Positions 8,899 through 16,554 of a DNA stretch of 46,821 nt are shown piece after piece (the first letter of the stretch is position 1; each line of letters opens with the position of its first letter). This DNA is from an uncultured Chromatiaceae bacterium. Lineage in GTDB: Bacteria; Pseudomonadota; Gammaproteobacteria; Chromatiales; Chromatiaceae. The stretch lies in contig CALALB010000033.1 of the NCBI GenBank assembly GCA_937923175.1, forward strand, positions 1-46,821, in the 5' to 3' direction. The notes below the pieces were generated by a model. That model had not been told where the DNA came from. It did not search any database and saw nothing but the letters and a program-made list of their open reading frames with translations. Made by a program: the position numbers and the translations under genes.

Positions 8899-9412
8899 TG
8901 GACAACTCCTGATCGATCAATTGTGAGTAAATGAAATGGGCATAAAAGCCCTCAATCAATCCTTTAAGTTGACACCGATTCCGTCCCTTTGAAGGGAGGG
9001 CCTGTTTCGATTGCCCCGGACCCACTCAAAGCAACCATGGTTGTGGGGTGTCTTGGTATTTTCCTGAGACCTGCAGGGACCTCGATAATATCTACCCTAT
9101 TATGATTCCATAGTCACTTAATCTTCACATGAATTTATTGCCTGGTTCTCAAAGAGATCTGTTTGATCACTGGCCCGCATTTGCCTTTTCATTTCGATGT
9201 CAGTTGCAATCTAAAACTATCAGGCCTCTAGGTAAACCCTGAATCAATTCCTCTCCACTCTAGCAGAAGGGAGGGGGCTGGGCATAAACCTTTTTCCCTC
9301 ATCCTGACCCTCTCCCTCGCTGGCGGGAGAGAGGGAAAATCAGCCTCGACTTAAGCCCGGCCAGGGTGTAACGGCCAGTTAGAGTCACGGGGTGAGGGTT
9401 TTGGGGTCCTCG
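8899..9412. other. 514-bp intergenic region between terZ-like and AIM24 genes
   Basis: No gene is supported here. The part next to terZ (about 8930-9130) is A/T-richer than its neighbours and is the likely promoter zone for the Ter operon, including a small GGGC-ATAAAA-GCCC hairpin near 8938. The part next to the AIM24 stop (about 9255-9345) is a low-complexity run containing the hairpin described separately. I see no conserved protein fragment. Confidence 0.5.
9308..9338. repeat. Hairpin in CCCTCTCCC-type intergenic repeat
   Basis: CTCTCCC (9310-9316) and GGGAGAG (9325-9331) form a 7-bp perfect stem with an 8-base loop inside a pyrimidine/purine-biased run. Repeats of this style (CCCTCTCCC...GGGAGAGGG) are common between genes in many proteobacteria. 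Lying about 75 bp downstream of the AIM24 stop, it may also act as a 3' transcript stabiliser or a weak terminator for that gene; no clear U-run follows. Confidence 0.4.
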
Positions 9413-10099
9413 TTACTGAGAGACCTGGGGCCTGAATAAAGACCGATTGCGCGAACAGATCACCACCCGGCCCTGACCGCTGAAACGGATCACCAATCCC
9501 TCGCCTGAGGTCACCGAATTCACCACAGAGCTAAAGAATCCACCCCCGCTGCGCGGCATCCCGATCTCGAAATGCAGACCAGACGACCAGGCGACAACAT
9601 GGTGATTGTCGATGACAAGATCGCGACCTGGCGAGACATCCAGGGTAAAGATCGACCCAAACCCCGAAACCGCGAGCTTGCCGCTCCCTCGCGCCTCGAG
9701 GATCACGAAGCCACCCGTGCCCCCAAATAACCCCCCGCCGAGGGTATTGAGCTTAGGACTCAGATCAACGCCCGACTCGGCGGCCAGGAAGCTGCCATCC
9801 GAGAGGGTATAAGGCGAATCCGGCCTTACCTCCACCAGCTCGATCGCGCCAGGAAGCGCGGGCGAAAGCAGACAATCGCCATCGCCGCTGACGGCCTCGA
9901 TCTCTTGTTGAAAAAACGACTCATCGGTCGCCAGGCGGCGCAGCAGCGCCCGACCCAATCCCCCGCGCATCTGTCCCTTGACCTGCAAGGGTGCCTCCAT
10001 CATGACCATGGCGCCAGATTCGCAAAAGATCCGCTCGCCCTTGCGCAGACTGACATGCAGGAAGGGGTCGATCTCGCCGGTGACGGTAAAGACAGGCAT
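9413..10099 (-). CDS. AIM24 / TIGR00266-family protein
   Basis: This 228-residue protein matches the AIM24 beta-barrel family. It starts MPVFTVTGEIDPFLHVSLRKGERIFCESGAMVMM, and later has GGLFGGTGGFVILEARGSGKLAVSGFGSIF and a C-terminal segment GLVIRFSGQGRVVICSRN. Its biochemical role is unknown; bacterial members are often found near Ter or stress genes, and the eukaryotic relative is a mitochondrial inner-membrane organiser. The ATG at 10099 is chosen because GAGGAGG sits four bases upstream; longer in-frame starts (to 10180) lack this. It lies between terD and terZ-like in the same direction, which suggests a link to the Ter response. Confidence 0.87.
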   Translation of the reverse strand: MPVFTVTGEIDPFLHVSLRKGERIFCESGAMVMMEAPLQVKGQMRGGLGRALLRRLATDESFFQQEIEAVSGDGDCLLSPALPGAIELVEVRPDSPYTLSDGSFLAAESGVDLSPKLNTLGGGLFGGTGGFVILEARGSGKLAVSGFGSIFTLDVSPGRDLVIDNHHVVAWSSGLHFEIGMPRSGGGFFSSVVNSVTSGEGLVIRFSGQGRVVICSRNRSLFRPQVSQ

Positions 10100-10340
10100 A
10101 GGGCCTCCTCGAGCAACCGTTATGATCATCAGGCCATCCGAAAAGATTAAACCTGTTTGGCCGGCAAATCGTCGATACACCTAATCGTGTATAGGTGTGC
10201 TGAGCGCGATCAAGTCTTGGGCAGAGGTCGCGGCGGCCATTGGCGATATGCCTGCCAATAGGCTGGACGCGAGTCCTTGCCTTCTTCCAGTTGTTGCTGA
10301 CCTCACTGGGCGGAGGAAGGGGGTCATGACTGGTCCCCCT

Positions 10341-10372
10341 TCGTCGTTCCGGCGTAAGCCGGAATCCAGAGT
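10341..10372. repeat. Palindromic dispersed repeat copy (TTCCGGC type)
   Basis: TTCCGGC (10347-10353), loop GTAA and GCCGGAA (10358-10364) form a perfect 7-bp stem, followed by TCCAGAG. The same core, in either orientation, recurs at 20158-20190, 20261-20298 (degenerate) and 36940-36968, always between genes. This is a REP-like element family. Confidence 0.65.
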
Positions 10373-10448
10373 GCTCAAACATTTGGCTAGCGCCTCTCTG
10401 GATTGCGCTACCCAAACAGATTTGCTCGGGCGCTGGTTTTTTCGAGAT

Positions 10449-10473
10449 CACCCCTCCCAGAGGAAGAGGGGTG
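10449..10473 (-). terminator. Stem-loop immediately downstream of terD
   Basis: CACCCCTC and GAGGGGTG form a perfect 8-bp, GC-rich stem with a 9-base loop, starting 12 bases after the terD stop codon in the direction of transcription. There is no U-tract behind it on the minus strand, so it may be a partial terminator or an RNA-stabilising hairpin that separates terD expression from the AIM24 gene. Confidence 0.4.
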
Positions 10474-10484
10474 CTTGTCAAGGA

Positions 10485-11063
10485 TCAGCCAACATTGACC
10501 CCATGATCGCGGGCCAGAGCTGCCAGCCCCCCGGCAAAGCCCTGACCCACGGCCTTGAACTTCCATTCGCCGCTGTGTCGGTAGATCTCGCCGAAGATCA
10601 TGGCTGTCTCGGTCGAATAGTCCTCCGAGAGGTCATAGCGGGCGATTTCGGTATTGGTGTCCTTGTTGACCAACCGGATGAAGGCGTTGCGTACCATGCC
10701 GAAGTTTTGCTTGCGCGCCTCGGCCTCATGGATGGTCACGGCAAAGACAATGCGCTGCACCCCAGGCTCGACGCCGTCCAGATGGATGCTGATGGTCTCG
10801 TCATCCCCCTCGCCAGCGCCGGTGAGGTTGTCGCCGGCATGGACAACTGCACCGTCCGGCGAGGTGCGCTGGTTATAGAAAACGAAATGGCTGTCCGAGA
10901 GCACCTTGCCATTTTCGCCGACCAAAAACACGCTGGCATCCAGATCAAAGGGTGCGCCATCGGTCGAGCGCGCATCCCAACCCAGGCCCACCAGGACGTT
11001 TTTAAGGCCCGGATCGGTCTTGGTCAGGCTCACATTGCCGCCCTTTTGCAGACTAATCGCCAT
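10485..11063 (-). CDS. terD: TerD-family calcium-binding stress protein (copy 2)
   Basis: A 192-residue canonical TerD that opens [15 protein letters not shown]. It has GLGWDAR, PFDLDAS and the calcium loop [13 protein letters not shown], in which the arginine of the other copy is leucine. It ends [20 protein letters not shown]. It is very similar to the terD at 5358-5936 throughout. It is the most upstream gene of the Ter island. The GAGGAG just before the ATG is a good ribosome-binding site. A stem-loop follows its stop codon, so it may be transcribed partly on its own. Confidence 0.95.
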   Translation of the reverse strand: MAISLQKGGNVSLTKTDPGLKNVLVGLGWDARSTDGAPFDLDASVFLVGENGKVLSDSHFVFYNQRTSPDGAVVHAGDNLTGAGEGDDETISIHLDGVEPGVQRIVFAVTIHEAEARKQNFGMVRNAFIRLVNKDTNTEIARYDLSEDYSTETAMIFGEIYRHSGEWKFKAVGQGFAGGLAALARDHGVNVG

Positions 11064-11156
11064 CGGTTTGCTCCTCTTTCGGTGAAGGGATCAAGTTTCA
11101 GTGATAAAGACTAGGTTTAGTGTAGCCGAAGCATTTGGGACGGGGATAGCTGGGGC

Positions 11157-11600
11157 TTAGGTCAGATCCTCGAGGATCTCGGCAAAGCCCGGGGGTAGAT
11201 CGAACGAGCCAGCATGACAGAGGCCCTCATCTGGACCGCGCTCATCCAGTAACTGGCGCTGCCTGCCGTGTGCCAACCAGTTCGATACGCCGCTGTTTGA
11301 TCGAAAGTAGGGCATATTCAAGAAACCCGGGGATCCTGAATAGTCGGCAACCTTGGACTGGCAGTCTAGGCCTTCAGTTCCGCTCGATAAGGCGCTCTAG
11401 GCAGCGGGGGATGCTCGATGAACAGGGGCAAGGCATGATCCAGCCTCTCGCAGGAGACCCTGATGTCTGGATAGAAAGCAGGCGTCTGCCGCCGCAATGC
11501 CCAGTTTCATAATCGGCCACAGAGATCCGGCAGGGTCCCGCAGACGTTGCCTCAGGACAGCCGCCAGATTTCAGGGTTGCCAAGACAGGCTCTTAGAGTC
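11157..11600 (-). pseudogene. Decayed Uma2-family (DUF820) endonuclease gene
   Basis: Translating the minus strand in different frames recovers consecutive pieces of a Uma2-type nuclease in the right order. These are NLAAVLRQRLRD and MKLGIAAADACF, then after a frameshift FYPDIRVSCERLDHALP, then EYALLSIKQRRIEL. After another shift come LLDERGPDEG and FAEILEDLT before a TAA at 11157. Intact Uma2 proteins contain these landmarks in one frame (membrane of D...F-Y-P-D-V...E-Y-x-L-x-x...). At least two or three frameshifts and an in-frame stop are needed, so it cannot make a normal protein. The N-terminal boundary is uncertain. Confidence 0.7.
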
Positions 11601-11710
11601 CCCCATCATAGCGAAAACCCTGAGTACAGAGACTCGCCCTCGATCGGCCGTTCGACTCCTAAGCCAGATGGCCTGCGGCGTCACAGCGCGCCTCTGTCAG
11701 GCAGACGATG

Positions 11711-13144
11711 TCATGACTCAGATCCCAAGATTTCGGTGGTCGCCCCATGCACTGGCTCATCCGGCGGCTGATACCAATTGAGTTTATCGCGCAACCTGAC
11801 CACCTCGCCGACGATCAGCAGGGTTGGGGGGATAGGTGGGTCGGCAGCGACCTGATCCCAGATGGTCGCCAAGGTCCCAGTATAGACCTTTTGCAGATGG
11901 GTCGTGCCCTGTTGGACCAAGGCGATCGGCATGTCGGGCGGGACGCCATGGGCCATGAGGCGCTCGACGATGATCGGCAGACCCGCTAGACCCATATAAA
12001 AGACCACCGTTTGGTGGGGTTGGGCGAGCGCCGGCCAATTGAGATCGATGGTGCCATCTTTGAGATGGCCAGTGACAAAGATCACCGACTGGGCATAATC
12101 GCGATGGGTTAGGGGGATTCCCGCATAGGCCGCGCATCCTGAGGCTGCGGTGATCCCGGGGATCACCTGGAAGGGGATACCCTCGGCGGCCAGGGTGTCG
12201 ATCTCCTCGCCACCGCGCCCGAAGATAAATGGATCCCCCCCTTTCAAACGCAGCACCCGATGCCCATCCTTGGCGAGATCCACTAACAACCGGTTGATCT
12301 CCTCCTGGCGTAGCGCATGATGATTGCGCTGCTTACCGACATAGATGCGTTGGGCGTCGCGCCGGGTCATATTGAGGATGGGGGTGGCGACCAGGCGGTC
12401 ATAGACGACCACATCGGCCTGCTGCATCAGACGCAGGGCGCGGAAGGTGATCAGGTCAGGGTCGCCTGGACCGGCGCCGACCAGATAGACCTCGCCGATG
12501 TCGCGCTCTAGGGCATCCGGGGCGAGCTCCTGCTCAATCAGGGCCTCGGCCTCTTGCATCTGGCCGGCGAGTACACGCTCGGCGACCGCCCCTTGGAGGA
12601 CCCGATCCCAAAACCGACGGCGAAAGGCCGGTTCCTGAAAACGCTCCTTAACCCGGTCGCGATAGCGCCCGCTCAGCTCAGCGAGGCGCCCATAGCCCGC
12701 CGGGATGAGTGCCTCCAGGCGAGTTCGAAGTAAACGCGCCAACACCGGCGAGGTCTTGCCACTCGAGATCGCCACAGTGACCGGAGAGCGATCGACGATC
12801 GAGGGCAGGATAAAGGTGCAGGACTCGGGGTCATCAACCACATTGACCGGGATATCGGCGGCCTGGGCGAGTTCAGCGATCCGGCGATTGACCGCCCGAT
12901 CGTTAGTCGCAGCAATGATCAAACGTTGACCCTGGATATCCTCGGTCATGAAAGGTCGCGCCTGATGGACGAGCTCACCGGCCTGGACGCGACGCACCAG
13001 CTCAGGGGCAAGCTCAGGGGCAATCACGGTGACCGTCGCACCAGCGCGCAAGAGCGTCGAGACCTTGCGCGCTGCCGTCGCCCCGCCGCCGACGACCAGA
13101 CAGGGGCGATGGCGCATCTCAAGAAAAAGAGGGAGTAGATCCAT
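11711..13144 (-). CDS. cysG: Siroheme synthase (precorrin-2 dehydrogenase/ferrochelatase + uroporphyrinogen-III methyltransferase)
   Basis: This 477-residue protein has the full CysG architecture. The N-terminal SirC-like module opens MDLLPLFLEMRHRPCLVVGGGATAARKV, a Rossmann NAD-binding motif, and contains ATNDRAVNRRI and SSGKTSPVLARLLR. The C-terminal SUMT module contains VYLVGAGPGDPDLITFRAL, VVVYDRLV, RLKGGDPFIFGRGGEE and PGITAASGCAAYAGIPLTHRD. It converts uroporphyrinogen III to siroheme, the cofactor of sulfite reductases. In a sulfur-oxidising phototroph the main users would be dissimilatory DsrAB as well as assimilatory sulfite reductase. It is divergent from rhd-tusA-dsrE2, with 92 bp between the start codons. 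Confidence 0.96.
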   Translation of the reverse strand: MDLLPLFLEMRHRPCLVVGGGATAARKVSTLLRAGATVTVIAPELAPELVRRVQAGELVHQARPFMTEDIQGQRLIIAATNDRAVNRRIAELAQAADIPVNVVDDPESCTFILPSIVDRSPVTVAISSGKTSPVLARLLRTRLEALIPAGYGRLAELSGRYRDRVKERFQEPAFRRRFWDRVLQGAVAERVLAGQMQEAEALIEQELAPDALERDIGEVYLVGAGPGDPDLITFRALRLMQQADVVVYDRLVATPILNMTRRDAQRIYVGKQRNHHALRQEEINRLLVDLAKDGHRVLRLKGGDPFIFGRGGEEIDTLAAEGIPFQVIPGITAASGCAAYAGIPLTHRDYAQSVIFVTGHLKDGTIDLNWPALAQPHQTVVFYMGLAGLPIIVERLMAHGVPPDMPIALVQQGTTHLQKVYTGTLATIWDQVAADPPIPPTLLIVGEVVRLRDKLNWYQPPDEPVHGATTEILGSES

Positions 13145-13173
13145 GATTCGGGTGGGTCTTCAGGGGACTTGCG

Positions 13174-13202
13174 TTGAGTTAAACATCCAAAGTTTCTAAT
13201 AT
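13174..13202 (+). promoter_or_regulatory. Candidate sigma-70 promoter for rhd-tusA-dsrE2
   Basis: TTGAGT at 13174-13179 and TAATAT at 13197-13202 are separated by 17 bp in an unusually A/T-rich strip between the divergent cysG and rhd starts. This is a good match to a housekeeping promoter reading towards rhd, 35 bp upstream of its start codon. A further TAATAT follows at about 13207. Confidence 0.5.
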
Positions 13203-13236
13203 GTCTTAATATTTTGTCTCGAGATAGGATACGCAA

Positions 13237-13575
13237 GTGGTCAACGAGATCGATTCCGAGTCCTTAAGCCAGCGTCTCAAGGACCCGGGTCCCCCCGTGC
13301 TGATCGATATCCGTACCCCGGCCGAGACGGCCCAGGGGATCATCCCAGGGGCACGCTTGTTGCCGATGCATCTGATCCCCCTGCGTCTGGATGAGATTCC
13401 TAAGGAGCGCGAGGCAGTGATCTATTGTCGCAGCGGGGCCCGCTCTTATCAGGCATGCGCCTATCTGATGCAGCAGGGTTACCGGCAGGTTATTAACCTG
13501 CGCGGCGGGATCATCGCCTGGGCGCGTCATGGGCTGCCGATCATTCCACCCGACGACCTAGATAACCCATCCTGA
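13237..13575 (+). CDS. Rhodanese-domain sulfurtransferase (Rhd)
   Basis: This 112-residue single-domain rhodanese has VLIDIRTPAETAQGIIPGA and the active-site loop YCRSGARS, with the catalytic cysteine at residue 64 in a six-residue loop. It should be cytoplasmic, as no signal peptide is present. In Allochromatium vinosum the equivalent protein, encoded just before tusA and dsrE2, mobilises sulfane sulfur (for example from glutathione persulfide) and passes it to TusA. The GTG start is supported by AGGA seven bases upstream. Gene order rhd-tusA-dsrE2 is the same here. Confidence 0.9.
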   Translation: MVNEIDSESLSQRLKDPGPPVLIDIRTPAETAQGIIPGARLLPMHLIPLRLDEIPKEREAVIYCRSGARSYQACAYLMQQGYRQVINLRGGIIAWARHGLPIIPPDDLDNPS

Positions 13576-13697
13576 TCGGGGCCTGGTCATCGTGTATAGT
13601 GCAGGCTCGGCTTTCCGCAAATAGGTTGGCAAACAGCCCCAACCCCAGTTGATCCATTCCCCTAAAACCCTAAATCGATGAGGAGGCTTTGTTCCAA

Positions 13698-13928
13698 ATG
13701 GCCAATTTCGATCAAGAACTTGATGCCACCGGTCTCAACTGCCCGCTGCCGATCCTGCGTGCCAAGAAGACCTTGAGCAGCATGGCCAGCGGTCAGATCC
13801 TGCATGTGATTGCCACCGATCCAGGATCGGTGAAGGATTTCGATGCCTTTGCCAAACAGACCGGCAATACCCTGCTCGAATCTAAAGAAGAAGGCGGCAA
13901 ATTCCATTTTCTGATCAAAAAATCCTAA
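13698..13928 (+). CDS. tusA: TusA sulfur-carrier protein
   Basis: This 76-residue TusA-family protein has the signature LDATGLNCPLPILRAKKTL, with the CPxP cysteine at residue 15 carrying the persulfide. The ATG at 13698 is preceded by GAGGAGG at a slightly long distance (11 bases); a TTG three codons earlier would place the ribosome-binding site too close. In sulfur oxidisers TusA is a central cytoplasmic sulfur donor, handing sulfane sulfur to DsrE in the DsrEFH complex. It sits between rhd and dsrE2. Confidence 0.95.
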   Translation: MANFDQELDATGLNCPLPILRAKKTLSSMASGQILHVIATDPGSVKDFDAFAKQTGNTLLESKEEGGKFHFLIKKS

Positions 13929-13997
13929 AACAGACCCTACCCCTTCCCGTTATATCAACGCATTGCGCGCCCCTCCGGAGCGCTCGTGGAGAACTCG

Positions 13998-14477
13998 ATG
14001 GACCAAAAGAAACTGGCGATCATTGCGACCAAGGGTTCGCTCGATTGGGCCTATCCCCCGTTCATCCTGGCCTCGACCGCTGCTGCCCTGGGATATGAGG
14101 TCCAGGTCTTTTTTACCTTCTATGGCCTACAGCTCCTCAAAAAGAAGCTCTCACTCGAGGTCACCCCGCTCGGTAACCCGGGGATGCCCATGCCCTTGGG
14201 GATGGACAAGTGGTTTCCCGTCTTGGGGTTGGCCCTGCCCGGGATGCAGGCGCTGATCACCTCCATGATGAAACAAAAGATGAAACAAAAGGGGGTAGCC
14301 AGTATCGAGGAGCTGCGCGCCCTCTGTCTGGAGGCCGATGTCAAGCTGATCGCCTGTCAGATGACCGTGGATCTATTCGATATGCCGACCTCCGAGTTTA
14401 TCGACGGCATTGAATACGCAGGCGCCACGACCTTCTTTGAGTTTGCCGGAGACAGCGATATCTGTCTGTATATCTAA
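13998..14477 (+). CDS. dsrE2: DsrE2 family sulfur-transfer protein
   Basis: This 159-residue DsrE/DsrF/DsrH-like protein is of the DsrE2 type. It starts KKLAIIATKGSLDWAYPPF, and has the hydrophobic segment WFPVLGLALPGMQALI and candidate active cysteines at 110, 120 (in KLIACQMTVDLF) and 156 (near the C-terminus). With the ATG at 13998 the cysteines fall at 120 and 156, as I recall for the A. vinosum DsrE2A protein, which supports this start over a GTG at 13986. The hydrophobic stretch suggests membrane association. It completes the rhd-tusA-dsrE2 sulfur relay and is thought to receive or store sulfur from TusA. Confidence 0.92.
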   Translation: MDQKKLAIIATKGSLDWAYPPFILASTAAALGYEVQVFFTFYGLQLLKKKLSLEVTPLGNPGMPMPLGMDKWFPVLGLALPGMQALITSMMKQKMKQKGVASIEELRALCLEADVKLIACQMTVDLFDMPTSEFIDGIEYAGATTFFEFAGDSDICLYI

Positions 14478-14559
14478 GCCCGGGCGCATCCTGGATGCGG
14501 CCTGCGTCCGCTTTGGGATGCGCCCTGGCCCGCAAATCCCATGGATCCCATTGCCAATC

Positions 14560-16314
14560 ATGTCGAACAAGCAGCGCACCGGCGCCGCCATCCTGATCGA
14601 TACACTCCTGGATCTCGGGGTCGAGATCATCTTTGGTCACACCGGCGGCGCAGTCATCCCCATCCATGTCGAGATCAATAAACGCCTGCGCGCCGGTCAG
14701 CCTGTCCCGCGTTTTATCCTCTGCCGCCAGGAACCTGGGGCGGGACACGCCGCCGAGGGTTATGCGCGCGCCAGCGGTCGGGTCGGGGTGGCCCTGGCGA
14801 CCTCAGGTCCAGGGGCGACCAATCTCGTCACCCCGATCGCCGATGCCCATAAGGACTCATTGCCCACCCTCTTCATCACCGGCCAGGTTCCAAGCCGCGC
14901 TATCGGCACAGATGCCTTCCAAGAGGTGGATATGGTCGGGATCACCCGCCCGATCTCCAAACACAATTATCTGGTCAAGGATGTCGCCGATCTCGAATGG
15001 ATCCTACGCGAGGCCTATGCCTTGGCCAATCAAGGGCGCCCCGGGCCAGTGGTGGTGGATATCTGCAAGGATGTACAGCTGGCAACCCTCATCCGACCCA
15101 ATCCCCCGCGCCGGCGTCATCGTGAGCCCGTCCCATTCGATCATCAGCAGGCAGACGCCATCCTCCAAGCGCTAGCCGAGGCCCAACGGCCCGTGATCAA
15201 GGCCGGGGGTGGGGTCATCCACGCTGGCGCAGGAGGACTTTTGCAGCGTCTCGCCGAACAGTTCGATACGCCGGTGACAACGACCTTCAATGCGCTTGGC
15301 GCCCTTCCCCCCGAATGCCCCTATAACCTGGGAATGCCTGGGATGCACGGCACCATCCCGGCCAACTATGCCTTGCGCGAGTCTGACTTCGTTCTGACCC
15401 TGGGTGGACGCTTCGATGACCGGGTTGCCGTACGCGGCTTTGCCGAGGGCAAGCGGATCGCCCATGTTGATATCGACCCTTCCGAGCTCGCCAAGGTTTT
15501 ACCAACCGATTTAGAGCTCGTGGCCTCGCTCGAGGTCTTCTTGGACTACGCCCTGGCCTCGGGCCGCGCGGCTCGGCACCCCGACTGGATGGACCGGATC
15601 GCGGTCTGGCGCACCCGTCAGTTTCCGCCCTATGGTCAGTCGGAATATATCAAACCCCAGGCGGTGATCGAGATCCTCTCCGAGCTCACGGGGGGACAAG
15701 CGACCCTGGTCACTGGGGTAGGTCAACATCAGATGTGGGCAGCCCAGTATTATCGCTTCCGTCGCCCCCGCCAATGGATCAGCTCTGGGGGGCTGGGAAC
15801 CATGGGCTTTGGATTGCCAGCGGCAATCGGCGCCTGGTTTGGCAATCCCAAATATCCAGTGATCCTGATCGACGGCGATGGCAGCTTTCAGATGAACCTC
15901 CAGGAGCTCGGCACCCTGGTCGCCAATCGCATCCCGTTAAAGATCTTTGTGCTCAATAACAGCTTTTTGGGGATGGTGCGCCAATGGGAGGACATGATGG
16001 ACGACGGGCATCATTATGAGACCTGTCTGGCGCGTACTGCCGATTGCGACCCCGATTGTATTGATCTCGATCAGACCTGCAGGCGCCAGATCCCCAATCT
16101 CACCGGGCTCAAATATGTCTATCCGCGTCTCAAAACCCGTAGGCTCAAAGACCCGAGCGCCCTGCGCGCCGAGCTCGCCGAGGTGCTCGCCGAACCTGGC
16201 CCGGTCCTGGTCGATGTCTGGATCGACAAGGCCGAAAACGTCATCCCCATGATCCAACCTGGTCATACCCTGGCCCAGATGATCGAGCCGGAGTCTTCAA
16301 TCCGCCCTACCTGA
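14560..16314 (+). CDS. Acetolactate synthase large subunit-like ThDP enzyme with cysteine-rich insert
   Basis: This 584-residue ThDP-dependent enzyme has the acetolactate synthase layout. FGHTGGAVIPIH comes first, then CRQEPGAGHAAEGYARASG with the ThDP-activating glutamate. GMHGTIPANYALRESD and LGGRFDDRVA form the FAD-type middle domain, and DGDGSFQMNLQELG...NNSFLGMVRQWE is the ThDP-binding part. Two features differ from ordinary IlvB. The usual region after GMVRQW holds a C-x6-C-x3-C-x6-C stretch (ETCLARTADCDPDCIDLDQTC), and no regulatory small-subunit gene is adjacent. The ATG at 14560 best matches family N-termini, though no strong ribosome-binding site precedes it. It starts 82 bp after dsrE2. 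Function could be acetolactate synthesis or a related carboligation. Confidence 0.8.
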   Translation: MSNKQRTGAAILIDTLLDLGVEIIFGHTGGAVIPIHVEINKRLRAGQPVPRFILCRQEPGAGHAAEGYARASGRVGVALATSGPGATNLVTPIADAHKDSLPTLFITGQVPSRAIGTDAFQEVDMVGITRPISKHNYLVKDVADLEWILREAYALANQGRPGPVVVDICKDVQLATLIRPNPPRRRHREPVPFDHQQADAILQALAEAQRPVIKAGGGVIHAGAGGLLQRLAEQFDTPVTTTFNALGALPPECPYNLGMPGMHGTIPANYALRESDFVLTLGGRFDDRVAVRGFAEGKRIAHVDIDPSELAKVLPTDLELVASLEVFLDYALASGRAARHPDWMDRIAVWRTRQFPPYGQSEYIKPQAVIEILSELTGGQATLVTGVGQHQMWAAQYYRFRRPRQWISSGGLGTMGFGLPAAIGAWFGNPKYPVILIDGDGSFQMNLQELGTLVANRIPLKIFVLNNSFLGMVRQWEDMMDDGHHYETCLARTADCDPDCIDLDQTCRRQIPNLTGLKYVYPRLKTRRLKDPSALRAELAEVLAEPGPVLVDVWIDKAENVIPMIQPGHTLAQMIEPESSIRPT

Positions 16315-16485
16315 GCGCCCACGGGATGCAACAGCCCCTGTAGCCGAGAAAGGTGGTAGCGGCCTTTCGGGCAGGGCTTGTCCCCGAGGCCTTTAAGCGG
16401 GAGGAAAGCGCTGCCGGAGCCGAGGATCGATGATCGATGATCCGCCGTTACCCTCATTTCAAGGGCCGGCCGCTTGCCCCCGGGC

Positions 16486-16513
16486 TTGCAGTCCGAATAC
16501 ACCGCCCTATAAT
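16486..16513 (+). promoter_or_regulatory. Candidate sigma-70 promoter for the FmdB-like gene
   Basis: TTGCAG (16486-16491) and a consensus TATAAT (16508-16513) are separated by 16 bp, 41 bp upstream of a gene with a perfect AGGAGGT ribosome-binding site. The perfect -10 makes this one of the clearest promoter candidates in the window. Confidence 0.55.
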
Positions 16514-16554
16514 CCAGCCATTCTTGTAATGCTTCTAAAAACAGGAGGTTAGAG

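Larger units (their letters stand above)
10100..10484. other. 385-bp intergenic region between AIM24 and terD genes
   Basis: No coding sequence is supported. It contains one palindromic TTCCGGC/GCCGGAA repeat (10341-10372) and a strong stem-loop just downstream of terD (10449-10473), both listed separately. The remaining bases next to the AIM24 start may hold its promoter. Confidence 0.5.

Noticed and set aside
9100-9250. A small gene in the terZ-AIM24 gap
   Set aside because: No frame has both a plausible start with a ribosome-binding site and recognisable protein features.
10197-11114. Plus-strand open frame of about 305 codons opposite terD
   Set aside because: It runs antisense to canonical terD and through a dispersed repeat; its translation shows no family features.
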